Shown: piece after piece, positions 26,699 through 35,180 of the stretch | Layout: every line of letters begins with the position of its first letter | Numbering within the stretch: position 1 is the first letter of the stretch | Assembly (NCBI RefSeq): GCF_020564355.1 | Contig: NZ_JAJCRR010000003.1 | Coordinates: 481,410 to 545,409 of the forward strand | Reading direction: 5' to 3' | DNA length: 64,000 nucleotides | From: Lachnospira pectinoschiza | GTDB lineage: Bacteria > Bacillota > Clostridia > Lachnospirales > Lachnospiraceae | Notes under the pieces: model-generated | Told to the model about the DNA's origin: nothing | What the model saw: the letters and a program-made list of their open reading frames with translations, nothing else | Databases searched by the model: none | Position numbers and translations under genes: made by a program

Positions 26699-27097
26699 AT
26701 GTATGAAATGAAACCAGAATATTATATCGGTATAGATATGATAGACGAAGAACACAAGCAGTTATTTAAATATGCAGATGAGGCATATGAATTGCTTCAT
26801 GATGAGTTTACACCGGATAAATATGATAGGATTGATATAATATTAGAAAATCTTCGAAATTATACAGTAAAACACTTTAGTGATGAAGAGCAGTATATGG
26901 AATCTATTAATTATAAGAAGATATTTACACAGAAAGTTCAACATCAGGAATTTATACATAAACTTGATGAATTTATGGAACATCACAATGATGAGGTAGA
27001 AGATCAAGATGAACAGATTATGGGAATTTTAAAATATCTCACAGAGTGGTTAGTTAATCACATTCTGTATGTCGATGGTCAAATTCCAAAAGGCTGA
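26699..27097 (+). CDS. Bacteriohemerythrin
   Basis: 132 residues. IDEEHKQLFKYAD, HFSDEEQYM, HQEFIHKLDEF and LVNHILYVDGQ give the His/Glu/Asp ligands of the oxygen-binding diiron site. It could scavenge or deliver oxygen to the reductive enzymes upstream. Confidence 0.92.
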   Translation: MYEMKPEYYIGIDMIDEEHKQLFKYADEAYELLHDEFTPDKYDRIDIILENLRNYTVKHFSDEEQYMESINYKKIFTQKVQHQEFIHKLDEFMEHHNDEVEDQDEQIMGILKYLTEWLVNHILYVDGQIPKG

Positions 27098-27107
27098 TAT
27101 AGTAAGA

Positions 27108-27143
27108 AAGGCTGTTATTTTTAGAGAGTAGCAGCCTTTTTTA
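27108..27143 (+). terminator. Terminator of the oxidative-stress block
   Basis: AAGGCTG/CAGCCTT stem followed by TTTTT. Confidence 0.8.
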
Positions 27144-27249
27144 TTTTGAATATAAAATATGACACATACACTTGACAATATGCATACATAGATGAAATAG
27201 GACATTTCTTCCTAAAAACAGTATGTTTATGGTATACTAGCTAATAGTA

Positions 27250-27380
27250 ATGCGGTTTCAACCGACATTATATATTATTATGAGAAATTAATGCAAAGGA
27301 GTTATAATCAAATGGATAACAATGAAGTAGTACTCCATCATGATCATTCTCATATGTTATACAGCATTGAAATGCTGTAA
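27250..27380 (+). pseudogene. 5' stub of a tRNA-binding-domain gene copy
   Basis: ATG 27312 opens with MDNNEVV, the same first seven codons as the gene at 30734, with a similar leader (TGAGAAAT...AAAGGAG...CAAATGG). The frame then diverges (LHHDHSHMLYSIEML) and stops. This is a duplicated promoter and start left after deletion of the body. Confidence 0.7.
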
Positions 27381-27684
27381 CATAAATGCACAAAAATTTT
27401 TTGTCAGTAATAGCAGAATGGTGCATAAATGTATTGAAGAGTCTTATGTCTGTCAAAACGAAAATCACGATGATACGTTCTATTATTTTTATACAATGAG
27501 CAGTCCTGAAAATGAGTTTTATAATGTTAAAATAGAAGTGAGAAATAACATATATTATTCACTTCCAGATTTGGATATCGGATATATAAAAATCAAAAAT
27601 AGAAATAATAAAATTGTAATTAATTGGGATCATTATGGGTATAAGTTAAGCTATTCAATGAATATAAGCGAAGAAAATAGATGA
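27340..27684 (+). CDS. Hypothetical protein of doubtful coding status
   Basis: A 114-codon frame follows the stub above. No ribosome site at 27340 or at the inner ATG 27418, and no family recognised. Codon use is compatible with coding, so it may be the tail of a deleted gene. Confidence 0.25.
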   Translation: MIILICYTALKCCNINAQKFFVSNSRMVHKCIEESYVCQNENHDDTFYYFYTMSSPENEFYNVKIEVRNNIYYSLPDLDIGYIKIKNRNNKIVINWDHYGYKLSYSMNISEENR

Positions 27685-27732
27685 ATGCTTTTCGAAATAA
27701 ATAATTACAAGAGACGACAGGAGGATTACATC

Positions 27733-28125
27733 ATGGAACGAGTAGTACAATTTTTAAAAGAAGCAGAGACATATTATCTGGCAACAGTGGAAGGCGACCA
27801 GCCAAGAGTTAGACCTTTTGGAACAGCACACATTTTTGAAGGGAAGCTGTATATTCAGACTGGAAAGGTAAAGGATGTTTCAAAGCAGATTCACGCAAAC
27901 CCGAAGGTAGAAATCTGTGCATTTAAAAATGGCGAGTGGCTTCGTGTAGCCGGAGAACTTGTAGAAGATGACAGAAGAGAAGCAAGACAGTCTATGCTCG
28001 ATGCTTATCCATCTTTACAGAATATGTACTCAGCAGATGATGGAAATACAGAGGTGTTCTATTTTAAAAATGCGACAGCTACATTTTCATCATTTACACA
28101 TGAGCCGGAAGTAGTGAAGTTTTAA
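27733..28125 (+). CDS. Pyridoxamine 5'-phosphate oxidase-like FMN-binding protein
   Basis: 130 residues from ATG 27733, with AGGAGG upstream; earlier in-frame starts lack one. The split-barrel pattern LATVEGDQPRVRPFGTAHIFEGKLYIQTGKVKDVSKQI is typical of small PPOX-family flavin proteins, including nitroreductase-like Nim relatives. The substrate is unknown. Its stop overlaps the DUF4186 start (TAATG). Confidence 0.8.
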   Translation: MERVVQFLKEAETYYLATVEGDQPRVRPFGTAHIFEGKLYIQTGKVKDVSKQIHANPKVEICAFKNGEWLRVAGELVEDDRREARQSMLDAYPSLQNMYSADDGNTEVFYFKNATATFSSFTHEPEVVKF

Positions 28126-28566
28126 TGACGAAGGATGAATGGTATAGGCAGTTGTTTGAACGACTGGCTAATTCCAAGTTTCGTAGCAGTTTCCATCTGA
28201 AGCAGAAAGATATTGATTACATAAATGAAAAAGGTTGCGGTCGTCCAGTGGACGACCCTGCGTAGCAGGAGCAACGACCGAGTCGGGAGATGAGACCTGG
28301 ATACAATAAGACAACATGCAAAGGATTTTATTGCAAAGAGAGAAGCTCCGGCATATATAGCAAATGATGGTAAACAGACACCAATGTGTGGACATCCAGT
28401 ATTTATTGCCCAGCACGCAACAGCAACATGCTGCAGGGAGTGCATCCGAAAGTGGCATAAAATGCAGCCTGGCAAGGAACTAAGTCAGGTGCAGCAGGAT
28501 TATCTTGTAGATGTAATTATGACATGGATTCAAAAAGAAATCGAAAGGCAGGAACATAAAATATGA
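28125..28566 (+). pseudogene. DUF4186 family gene interrupted by a hairpin element
   Basis: The N-terminus MTKDEWYRQLFERLANSKFRSSFHLKQKDIDYINEKG and the C-terminus DTIRQHAKDFIAKREAPAYIANDGKQTPMCGHPVFIAQHATATCC together make a complete DUF4186 protein. Between them about 61 extra bases (28236-28296) shift the frame and bring a TAG. Both coding parts look otherwise undamaged. As read by the ribosome it is broken unless the extra segment is skipped or removed. The end overlaps the VOC gene start. Confidence 0.8.
28234..28297 (+). repeat. Hairpin insertion element, copy A
   Basis: Outer stem GTTGC/GCAAC encloses an 8-bp hairpin GGTCGTCC-AGT-GGACGACC and a small CTGC-GTA-GCAG hairpin. A tail GACCGAGTCGGGAG...GAGACC follows. 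It lies after AAAAAGG in the DUF4186 gene. Copies B and C share this architecture. Confidence 0.75.
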
Positions 28567-28934
28567 GTTTGAAAAATGTATTGATTATTGTTGATAACAT
28601 TGACGAATCAATTGATTTTTATGAAGAACTGTTTGGACTGCGTGTGATTACAAGGCAGGAAGGTAATGTAATAATGTCTGAGGGGCTTGTATTACAGGAT
28701 GTAGATGTATGGTATGATAGTACAAAAATACCTACAACTCCACATAACAATATGACGGAACTTTATTTTGAAGATAATGATATAGAAGGTATTATTGAAA
28801 AACTGGAGTCTGGCAAGTATGTTGTAAGTTATGTTACGGAATTAATGGAACTTGAAGGTGGACAGAAGCTTGTAAGATTTTATGATCCATCAGGAAATCT
28901 TATAGAAGTACGAACACCAATTAACTATAACTGA
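28563..28934 (+). CDS. Glyoxalase/VOC superfamily protein
   Basis: 123 residues: IVDNIDESIDFYEELFGLRV opens a VOC beta-alpha-beta-beta-beta unit; EGGQKLVRFYDPSGNLIEV closes it. Metal-binding His at the usual first position is absent, so binding rather than catalysis is possible. Overlaps the preceding gene by 4 nt. Confidence 0.8.
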   Translation: MSLKNVLIIVDNIDESIDFYEELFGLRVITRQEGNVIMSEGLVLQDVDVWYDSTKIPTTPHNNMTELYFEDNDIEGIIEKLESGKYVVSYVTELMELEGGQKLVRFYDPSGNLIEVRTPINYN

Positions 28935-29205
28935 TATGAAATGGATTTAGGGAGAAAATGCAGATATTTGTAGATGCAGATGCGTGTCCGGTAGTGGGCA
29001 TTGTCGAGACAATAGCAGAGAAATACAATATTTCTACCACCTTGTTGTGTGATACGAATCATATTTTGTATTCTGATTACAGCGAAGTGATTGTAGTAGG
29101 TGCAGGAGCAGATGCAGTAGATTATAAACTAATCAGCATATGTCATAAAGGGGATGTAGTAGTATCGCAGGATTATGGTGTTGCTGCGATGGCTCTTGGA
29201 AAAGG

Positions 29206-29259
29206 GCTCACAAGGTCCGGTGGACCTTGGCTTTGAGCCGACCGAAGCGGAGCGTAGAC
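29206..29259 (+). repeat. Hairpin insertion element, copy B
   Basis: Outer stem GCTCA/TGAGC, inner 8-bp hairpin CAAGGTCC-GGT-GGACCTTG, tail GACCGAAGCGGAGCGTAGAC. It follows AAAAGGG; net insertion 51 or 54 nt keeps frame but adds TGA and TAG. Confidence 0.75.
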
Positions 29260-29376
29260 ATATGCTATTCACCAATCCGGTAAGTGGTACACGAATGAGA
29301 ACATAGATCAGATGCTTATGGAGCGGCATCTTAACAAAAAGGCAAGACGCAGCTCTCATAAGAATCATATGAAAGG

Positions 29377-29432
29377 GTGCACGATGTCCAGTGGACATCG
29401 GTTCTGCACGGACCGGAGTGGCAACGGAGACC
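29377..29432 (+). repeat. Hairpin insertion element, copy C
   Basis: Outer stem GTGCA/TGCAC, inner 8-bp hairpin CGATGTCC-AGT-GGACATCG, tail GACCGGAGTGGCAACGGAGACC. It follows GAAAGGG and is in frame without stops. Confidence 0.75.
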
Positions 29433-29522
29433 AGGGAAAGCGTACAGAAGAAGATGATGTACGCTTTGCAAACTCCTTTGAAAAACTAATACTGATGGCA
29501 AAGTCAAAAGAAGGTGCTCAGA

Positions 29523-29741
29523 GTGGGACTATTTAAGAAAAAGACAGTTACAAAGACTTATGATAAAGAAAATAAGAAACCGGTAATCAAGGCGAGCATA
29601 TGTAATGGCGAGCAGGTTGTGGGCTTTAAGGACATTCATACTGGTAAGATAGAAGAGATTATGCTGATTAAGAATCAGGCAGACCTTGATGCATTCAAGA
29701 AAATGTATGGAATAGATGATGAGATAGAGAAGGAATATTGA
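29523..29741 (+). CDS. Small hypothetical protein
   Basis: 72 residues from GTG 29523, 8 nt after AAGAAGG and overlapping the end of the YaiI-type gene. MGLFKKKTVTKTYDKENKKPVIKASICNGEQVVGFKDIHTGKIEE reads like a conserved cytosolic protein common in this lineage, but I cannot name the family. Followed 2 nt later by the YccF gene. Confidence 0.65.
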   Translation: MGLFKKKTVTKTYDKENKKPVIKASICNGEQVVGFKDIHTGKIEEIMLIKNQADLDAFKKMYGIDDEIEKEY

Positions 29742-29742
29742 T

Positions 29743-30102
29743 ATGAGCATATTAGGAAATATACTTTGGTTTATATGTGGTGGATTGTTAAGTGGAATGT
29801 CGTGGGTTTTGGCAGGTTGCCTGTGGTGCATTTCAATAATAGGAATACCGATAGGCATACAGTGCTTTAAGTTTGCAGGTTTGGCATTTTTTCCGTTTGG
29901 AAAAGAAGTGGTATATGGTGGCGGTGCAGTTAGTTTAATTGCAAATATTATCTGGCTGATTGTATCAGGAATCCCTATGGCAGTTGGAAATGCTGTGGCA
30001 GGTCTGATATGTTGTATAACAATTATCGGAATTCCTTTTGGAAAGCAGTTTTTCAAAATTGCAAAATTGTCTCTGATGCCATTTGGGGCAGAGGTAATAT
30101 AA
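29743..30102 (+). CDS. YccF-domain inner membrane protein
   Basis: 119 residues with two tandem YccF repeats (GxPxGxxCxKxAxLxxxPFG twice: [20 protein letters not shown] and [20 protein letters not shown]) and four hydrophobic segments. Function unknown. Confidence 0.85.
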   Translation: MSILGNILWFICGGLLSGMSWVLAGCLWCISIIGIPIGIQCFKFAGLAFFPFGKEVVYGGGAVSLIANIIWLIVSGIPMAVGNAVAGLICCITIIGIPFGKQFFKIAKLSLMPFGAEVI

Positions 30103-30122
30103 TTAATAGGCAGGTAGGAAAA

Positions 30123-30644
30123 ATGTATTTGATTAAAACGATAAAAGGTGACATAACAAAAGTAACAGATGTGCAGGCAATCGTAAATGCAGCAAACAAC
30201 TCTCTTCTTGGCGGAGGTGGTGTAGATGGTGCGATTCATAGAGCAGCAGGACCGGAGCTTTTGGTAGAGTGCAGGACACTTCACGGATGTGAGACTGGAG
30301 AAGCAAAGATAACAAAAGCCTATAATCTGCCATGTGATTATGTGATACATACTGTAGGACCGATATGGAATGGTGGCAGGGATAGAGAAGAGGAGCTTCT
30401 TGCTAACTGCTATTTGAATTCTATGAAGCTGGCAATGGATAATGGAATCAGGTCTATTGCATTTCCTTCCATATCAACGGGAGTATATAGTTTTCCGGTA
30501 GAGTTAGCGGCAAAGATTGCAGTACATACAGTAAATAGGTTTTTGCAGGATAAACCGGATTGGTTTGATCTGGTGGAGTGGGTGCTATTTGATACTCATA
30601 CTGAATCGGTGTATGAATCTGAGGTGGATAAGATATATGAATAA
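30123..30644 (+). CDS. Macro-domain ADP-ribose deacylase (YmdB-like)
   Basis: 173 residues from ATG 30123. [35 protein letters not shown] is the ADP-ribose-binding signature of the MacroD/YmdB class; ISTGVYSFP is the second loop. It hydrolyses O-acetyl-ADP-ribose or removes ADP-ribose from proteins. Starts 21 nt after yccF, same operon. Confidence 0.92.
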   Translation: MYLIKTIKGDITKVTDVQAIVNAANNSLLGGGGVDGAIHRAAGPELLVECRTLHGCETGEAKITKAYNLPCDYVIHTVGPIWNGGRDREEELLANCYLNSMKLAMDNGIRSIAFPSISTGVYSFPVELAAKIAVHTVNRFLQDKPDWFDLVEWVLFDTHTESVYESEVDKIYE

Positions 30645-30733
30645 TAGAAACGAAATGTCTAGTATATCTGTTAATGATTTTGTTTTTGTCGATATAATAT
30701 ATTGTGAGAAATGAAGAAAAGGAGATTAACCAA

Positions 30734-31159
30734 ATGGATAACAATGAAGTAGTAGTAGCAGAAGAAGTGGCAGCAGTTGCTGAAAATAATACAGGTATTG
30801 AAATTGAGCCTTTATTTGAAGAGCAGGTTGATTTTGATACATTTTCAAAGTCAGATTTTCGTGTTGTAAAGGTGAAGAATTGTGAAGCAGTTCCAAAGAG
30901 CAAGAAGCTTCTTAGATTTACACTTGATGATGGAACTGAGAATGAGAGAACGATTCTTTCAGGAGTACATGCTTTTTATGAGCCAGAGGAACTTGTTGGA
31001 AAGACATTATTGGCAATCGTAAATCTTCCACCACGTTCTATGATGGGAATAGATTCATGTGGTATGCTTCTTTCTGCAATTCACAATGTAAATGGAGAAG
31101 AAAAACTGAATCTGGTAATGTTAGATGATGCAATTCCAGCAGGTGCAAAATTGTATTAA
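30734..31159 (+). CDS. tRNA-binding (CsaA/MetRS C-terminal-like) domain protein
   Basis: 141 residues from ATG 30734, with AAGGAG 9 nt before. A ~35-residue acidic leader precedes the OB-fold: DFDTFSKSDFRVVKVKNCEAVPKSKKLLRFTLDDG...GKTLLAIVNLPPRSMMGIDSCGMLL...IPAGAKLY. About 70% like the copy at 7392 by eye. It probably binds the outside corner of tRNA or acts as a CsaA-like chaperone. Confidence 0.85.
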   Translation: MDNNEVVVAEEVAAVAENNTGIEIEPLFEEQVDFDTFSKSDFRVVKVKNCEAVPKSKKLLRFTLDDGTENERTILSGVHAFYEPEELVGKTLLAIVNLPPRSMMGIDSCGMLLSAIHNVNGEEKLNLVMLDDAIPAGAKLY

Positions 31160-31166
31160 GAGTATA

Positions 31167-31206
31167 AATGTCACATGGTTGTTAATAACTGTGTGGCATT
31201 TTATCG
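31167..31206 (+). terminator. Terminator after tRNA-binding gene
   Basis: AATGTCACATGGTT pairs imperfectly with AACTGTGTGGCATT across GTTAAT; followed by TTT. Confidence 0.65.
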
Positions 31207-31400
31207 TTGTTGTTGATAAGAATGTGAAAAGCAGGAGGAACTACGGAGAGAGGTAAAACATATAAGGTTATTATGTGACTTTGATGATAAAGTAGCATAT
31301 ATCACTGGTTATGTTACATACAAATGAGGTTGCAGATATTAATGAAAGAATGATTGAGTAGAATAAATTATTAGTATTTTATTAGGAAGGTGGAATATAT

Positions 31401-32960
31401 ATGAAACAAGATACTTTAGAGGGCAAAGCAAAAACAAAAAATGGGGTAAAACGGCTGTGTTTTTCCATAATCTGCATTCTTCTGGAAGTGATTTTTATTA
31501 TTACTATCGTAACACGCTTGAATGAATATGCAGAAATCATAAATTTATTTACAAGGATTTTGAGTGGAATCTTGGTTTTGGGATTGTACGCATCAAATAA
31601 GACATCCTCTATGAAAATGCCTTGGGTCATCTTAATTCTAATTTTCCCAATTATGGGTGTAGGCCTGTATTTGTTGATTGGTTTGAATGGTGGCACACAT
31701 AAAATGCGTGAGCGATATGCAGAAATTGATAGCAAATTGTTACCAATGCTTCCGGACAGTCAGGAGTGTTTGAGCAGAATAAAAGAAACAATTCCGAAAG
31801 CAGGAAATATAGCAAGTTACATACAAAGAAATTCGCAGTATCCAATCTATCAGAATACGGATATTGTGTATTTTGATGAAGCAGTGAAAGGATTAGAGGC
31901 ACAGCTTAAGGATTTGGAGAAAGCACAGAAGTTTATCTTTATGGAATATCATGCGATAGAAGACGCTGAAGCATGGCATAAGATTCAAGATGTTCTGGAA
32001 GAGCGTGTAAAAGCAGGTGTGGAAGTTAGAGTATTCTACGATGATATGGGTTCTATAGGCTTTATTAACACAGATTTTGTGAAAAAGATGGAGGCAATAG
32101 GAATTCATTGCCGTGTATTCAATCCGTTTATGCCAGGTTTAAATCTGTTTTTGAACAATCGTGATCATAGAAAAATAACAGTTATTGATGGAAAAGTCGG
32201 ATTTACAGGTGGATATAATCTAGCAAACGAATATTTTAATTACACACACCCGTATGGACAGTGGAAAGATACAGGTATTCGTTTAGAAGGAGATGCTGTT
32301 CAGTCGCTTACGGTGACATTTTTGGAAATGTGGAATGCAGTAAGTGATAAGGATGCTAATGATTCTGATTTTAGTAAATACCTTTTCCACTATGATTATG
32401 CGGCACAGCAAACTGGGTTTGTTCAACCTTATGCAGACAGTCCTATGGATAATGAGCAAGTAGGAGAAGAAGTTTATATCAGTATGATAAATAAAGCTGA
32501 AAAATATTGTTGGTTTATGACTCCATATCTAATCATAACAGATGAAATGACGCATGCGTTATGTCTGGCTGCTAAGCGAGGGGTAGACGTAAGAATTATC
32601 ACACCTGGTATCCCTGATAAAAAATTCATTTATAATATAACTCGTTCTTTTTATCATGGATTAGTTAAACATGGTGTTCGTGTTTATGAGTGGACTCCTG
32701 GTTTCTGTCATGCAAAAATGAGTGTGGCAGATGACTGTATGGCAACTTGTGGAACAATTAATCTGGATTATAGAAGTTTATATCACCATTTTGAAAACGG
32801 CTGTTTTATGGCAGATTGTCAGGCAGTTGTGGAAATAAAAAATGATCTGATAAGAACGATGGGAGAATGTCGTGATGTGACAGACCAATATCAAACCGGA
32901 CGAAGTGCATATTTGCGACTGGGACAATTATTTATGAGATTATTTGCTGGATTGCTATAA
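31401..32960 (+). CDS. cls: Cardiolipin synthase
   Basis: 519 residues. Two N-terminal membrane helices (~20-70), then two phospholipase-D domains with HKD motifs HRKITVIDG (~253) and HAKMSVADD (~438). It joins two phosphatidylglycerol molecules into cardiolipin at the membrane. Behind GGAAGGTGG. A 3' fragment of a second copy is at 40703. Confidence 0.93.
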   Translation: MKQDTLEGKAKTKNGVKRLCFSIICILLEVIFIITIVTRLNEYAEIINLFTRILSGILVLGLYASNKTSSMKMPWVILILIFPIMGVGLYLLIGLNGGTHKMRERYAEIDSKLLPMLPDSQECLSRIKETIPKAGNIASYIQRNSQYPIYQNTDIVYFDEAVKGLEAQLKDLEKAQKFIFMEYHAIEDAEAWHKIQDVLEERVKAGVEVRVFYDDMGSIGFINTDFVKKMEAIGIHCRVFNPFMPGLNLFLNNRDHRKITVIDGKVGFTGGYNLANEYFNYTHPYGQWKDTGIRLEGDAVQSLTVTFLEMWNAVSDKDANDSDFSKYLFHYDYAAQQTGFVQPYADSPMDNEQVGEEVYISMINKAEKYCWFMTPYLIITDEMTHALCLAAKRGVDVRIITPGIPDKKFIYNITRSFYHGLVKHGVRVYEWTPGFCHAKMSVADDCMATCGTINLDYRSLYHHFENGCFMADCQAVVEIKNDLIRTMGECRDVTDQYQTGRSAYLRLGQLFMRLFAGLL

Positions 32961-32976
32961 GAATCTGATGAAACGA

Positions 32977-33029
32977 CCTTTCAAAAAACAGTTGATTTAG
33001 AAGTTGACTGTTTTTGAAAGGCCGTTTTT
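32977..33029 (+). terminator. Strong terminator after cls
   Basis: CCTTTCAAAAAACAGT pairs with ACTGTTTTTGAAAGG over ~14 bp; T run follows at 33024. Confidence 0.85.
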
Positions 33030-33088
33030 GCTATATCTAACAGTCTGTTGTACAAAGAAGATTTTGCATGGATGAAAAAACAAACCTA

Positions 33089-33123
33089 GTTGAGGTTAAA
33101 TTGAGTTTTCCATTGTATTGTAT
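33089..33123 (+). promoter_or_regulatory. Shared promoter/operator module, citrate synthase copy
   Basis: GTTGAGGTTAAATTGAG, 7 variable bases, TTGTATTGTAT. The same two blocks at the same spacing lie upstream of the PLD operon (35112-35146). TTGAG occurs twice 10-11 bp apart, the layout recognised by OmpR-type regulators. Confidence 0.65.
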
Positions 33124-33232
33124 TGCTAATGAATAAGAATAAGAAAAAGAACAGACAATGCTGAATGCTCTGGAAACAAGAATATCTGAGTATAGTATGT
33201 AAGTTCGTAACAGAATGAAAGGAGCGATTCAA

Positions 33233-34579
33233 ATGAGCAATTTGGAAAATTATATGAAACAGCAAGCAATTTTTTGTGAACAAAATGATAGCATTAGTAA
33301 GAATCTGTATTCAGAGTATGGTGTAAAAAGAGGCTTACGAGATGAAAAAGGCCAAGGTGTGTTGACGGGGCTTACAAATATTTCTGATATAAAAGCTTTT
33401 GAATATCGTGATGGAGTAAAGAGTCCATGTGATGGCGAGTTATCTTATCGTGGTTATAATATAAAAGATTTAGTAACAGGAAGTAAAGGAAAAAGGTTTG
33501 TCTTTGAAGAAGGAGCATATCTTCTTTTATTCGGAGAATTGCCAACTGATACACAGTTAATGGAATTTCAGGGAAGACTATCTGATTGTATGGAACTACC
33601 GACTAACTTTACCAGAGATGTCATTATGAAAGCACCTACATCAGATATTATGGGTTCTATGACTCGAAGTATTCTTACATTGGGCTCTTACGATAAGGAG
33701 AAAGAAAGTCTTGAAATTCCGAATGTGCTAAGGCAGAGTATGCAGTTGATCGCAGCATTTCCTATGTTAGCAGTATATGCATACCATGCTTATTGTCATT
33801 ATGAAAAAAACGAAAGTATGTATATTCATAGACCTGAAAAAGATTTATCTATTGCTGAAAATTTCCTGCGCCTATTAAGACCAGATACAAAATTCACAGA
33901 ACTGGAAGCAAGAGTACTGGATATAGCATTATTGTTACATATGGAACATGGTGGTGGTAACAATTCTACATTCACTACACGGGTAGTAACATCTTCAGGT
34001 TCAGATACTTATTCTGTTATTTCAGCAGCAATGTCATCCTTAAAAGGAAAAAAACATGGCGGTGCAAATCTGATGGTAATGAATATGATGGATGATATTA
34101 AAAGTCATGTGAAAGATTATGAAGACGAAGAGGAAATTGCATCATATCTGAGTAAGATTTTGAAGAAAGAGGCGTTTGATCAGAAAGGACTTATTTATGG
34201 AATGGGACATGCTGTATATTCTATTTCAGATCCGAGAGAAAGGGTGTTCAAAGGCTTTGTAGAACAACTCGCAAGGGATAAAGGACGTGAGAAAGATATG
34301 ACCCTTTATAACAATATTGAGAAGATTGCACCTAAGTTGATTGCAAAGCAGCGTCAGATATTCAAAGGAGTAAGTCCTAATATAGATTTCTATAGTGGTT
34401 TTGTGTATGACATGTTGAATATTCCAAGAGAATTGTACACGCCATTATTTGCGATAGCAAGAATTGCAGGTTGGAGTGCACATCGCCTGGAAGAATTGAT
34501 AACTACAGATAAGATCATTCGCCCGGCATATAAGAGTCTAGTCAGCAAAAAAGAATATATAGAAAGAGAGGAACGATAA
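33233..34579 (+). CDS. Citrate synthase
   Basis: 448 residues from ATG 33233, with AAGGAG 8 nt before. GELSYRGYNI, MEHGGGNNSTF (His), GKKHGGAN (His) and YGMGHAVYSISDPR with downstream Arg are the active-site blocks of type I citrate synthase. It condenses acetyl-CoA with oxaloacetate, probably for glutamate synthesis by a partial TCA pathway. Followed 1 nt later by a MarR-like gene. Confidence 0.92.
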   Translation: MSNLENYMKQQAIFCEQNDSISKNLYSEYGVKRGLRDEKGQGVLTGLTNISDIKAFEYRDGVKSPCDGELSYRGYNIKDLVTGSKGKRFVFEEGAYLLLFGELPTDTQLMEFQGRLSDCMELPTNFTRDVIMKAPTSDIMGSMTRSILTLGSYDKEKESLEIPNVLRQSMQLIAAFPMLAVYAYHAYCHYEKNESMYIHRPEKDLSIAENFLRLLRPDTKFTELEARVLDIALLLHMEHGGGNNSTFTTRVVTSSGSDTYSVISAAMSSLKGKKHGGANLMVMNMMDDIKSHVKDYEDEEEIASYLSKILKKEAFDQKGLIYGMGHAVYSISDPRERVFKGFVEQLARDKGREKDMTLYNNIEKIAPKLIAKQRQIFKGVSPNIDFYSGFVYDMLNIPRELYTPLFAIARIAGWSAHRLEELITTDKIIRPAYKSLVSKKEYIEREER

Positions 34580-34580
34580 T

Positions 34581-35006
34581 ATGGGAGCAGGAACCAGTGC
34601 AGAGGAGTTTTTTTTAAAGAGCATCAATGTTGAAAGTATATTTGAATTTGTTGAAAGAACAGATTATTTGTTTCTTTATAGTATAAAGGAATGTGTTGAA
34701 AAATCAGACTGTCATGAAGGAGTATATCTTTCAGAAGTGGCAGAATACATGAAATTATCGATTCCAGAAACATCTAAGATGGTAAAAAGTCTTGAAAATA
34801 AAGGATATATTATCTGGAAATTAGATGAAAAAAAAGAAAGAACGTACCTTGTTTTGACGAACAAGGCAATTGAATTAAGTAATTGTCAGAAAGAAAAAAT
34901 GATAGAAGCTTATGAAAAAATCATATCGAATATACAAGAAGATGACCTGGCAGTTACACGGTGTACATTGAGAAAAATCCGACAGCTTATGGAAGAAATA
35001 AAATAG
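34581..35006 (+). CDS. MarR-like winged-helix regulator
   Basis: 141 residues. LSEVAEYMKLSIPETSKMVKSLENKGYIIWKLDEKKERTYLVLTNKAIEL is a MarR winged helix flanked by dimerisation helices. Co-transcribed with citrate synthase, so it may modulate it or the neighbouring envelope genes. Confidence 0.75.
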   Translation: MGAGTSAEEFFLKSINVESIFEFVERTDYLFLYSIKECVEKSDCHEGVYLSEVAEYMKLSIPETSKMVKSLENKGYIIWKLDEKKERTYLVLTNKAIELSNCQKEKMIEAYEKIISNIQEDDLAVTRCTLRKIRQLMEEIK

Positions 35007-35054
35007 TGATTAATACAACGGAGTAAGAAAAGCTCCTTCATATATTAGAATAAA

Positions 35055-35096
35055 AATATGACTGTTTCTTTAAAAAGAAGCCTGTCATATTTTTTA
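35055..35096 (+). terminator. Terminator after marR-like gene
   Basis: AAATATGAC/GTCATATTT stem, then TTT. Confidence 0.75.
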
Positions 35097-35111
35097 TGAA
35101 AAATAAATTTT

Positions 35112-35146
35112 GTTGAGGTTAAATTGAGATTGACTTTGTATTGTAT
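35112..35146 (+). promoter_or_regulatory. Shared promoter/operator module, PLD operon copy
   Basis: Same blocks and 24-bp block-to-block offset as at 33089. The operon it heads contains an OmpR-type regulator (36633), the most obvious candidate to bind it. Confidence 0.65.
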
Positions 35147-35180
35147 CAGTATGAAATAAAAAGGAATCAGGTGATGTACA

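Larger units (their letters stand above)
28958..29536 (+). pseudogene. YaiI/YqxD family (UPF0178) gene carrying two hairpin insertions
   Basis: MQIFVDADACPVVGIVE and VVSQDYGVAAMALGKG are UPF0178 hallmarks; after copy B, the sequence resumes with YAIHQSGKWYTNENIDQMLMERHLNKKARRS, and after copy C with GKRTEEDDVRFANSFEKLILMAK. All family blocks are present and in one register, but copy B brings an in-frame TGA. Copy C is an in-frame ~18-codon insertion. Intact function would require bypass or removal of copy B. Confidence 0.8.

Noticed and set aside
28234..29432. Hairpin elements as rho-independent terminators or self-cleaving ribozymes
   Set aside because: No T run follows any copy and they lie inside genes. 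I see no core of the hammerhead, twister, pistol or hatchet classes.
29529..30350. 273-codon minus-strand frame opposite yccF and the macro-domain gene
   Set aside because: It overlaps three well-supported plus-strand genes and its translation resembles no family.
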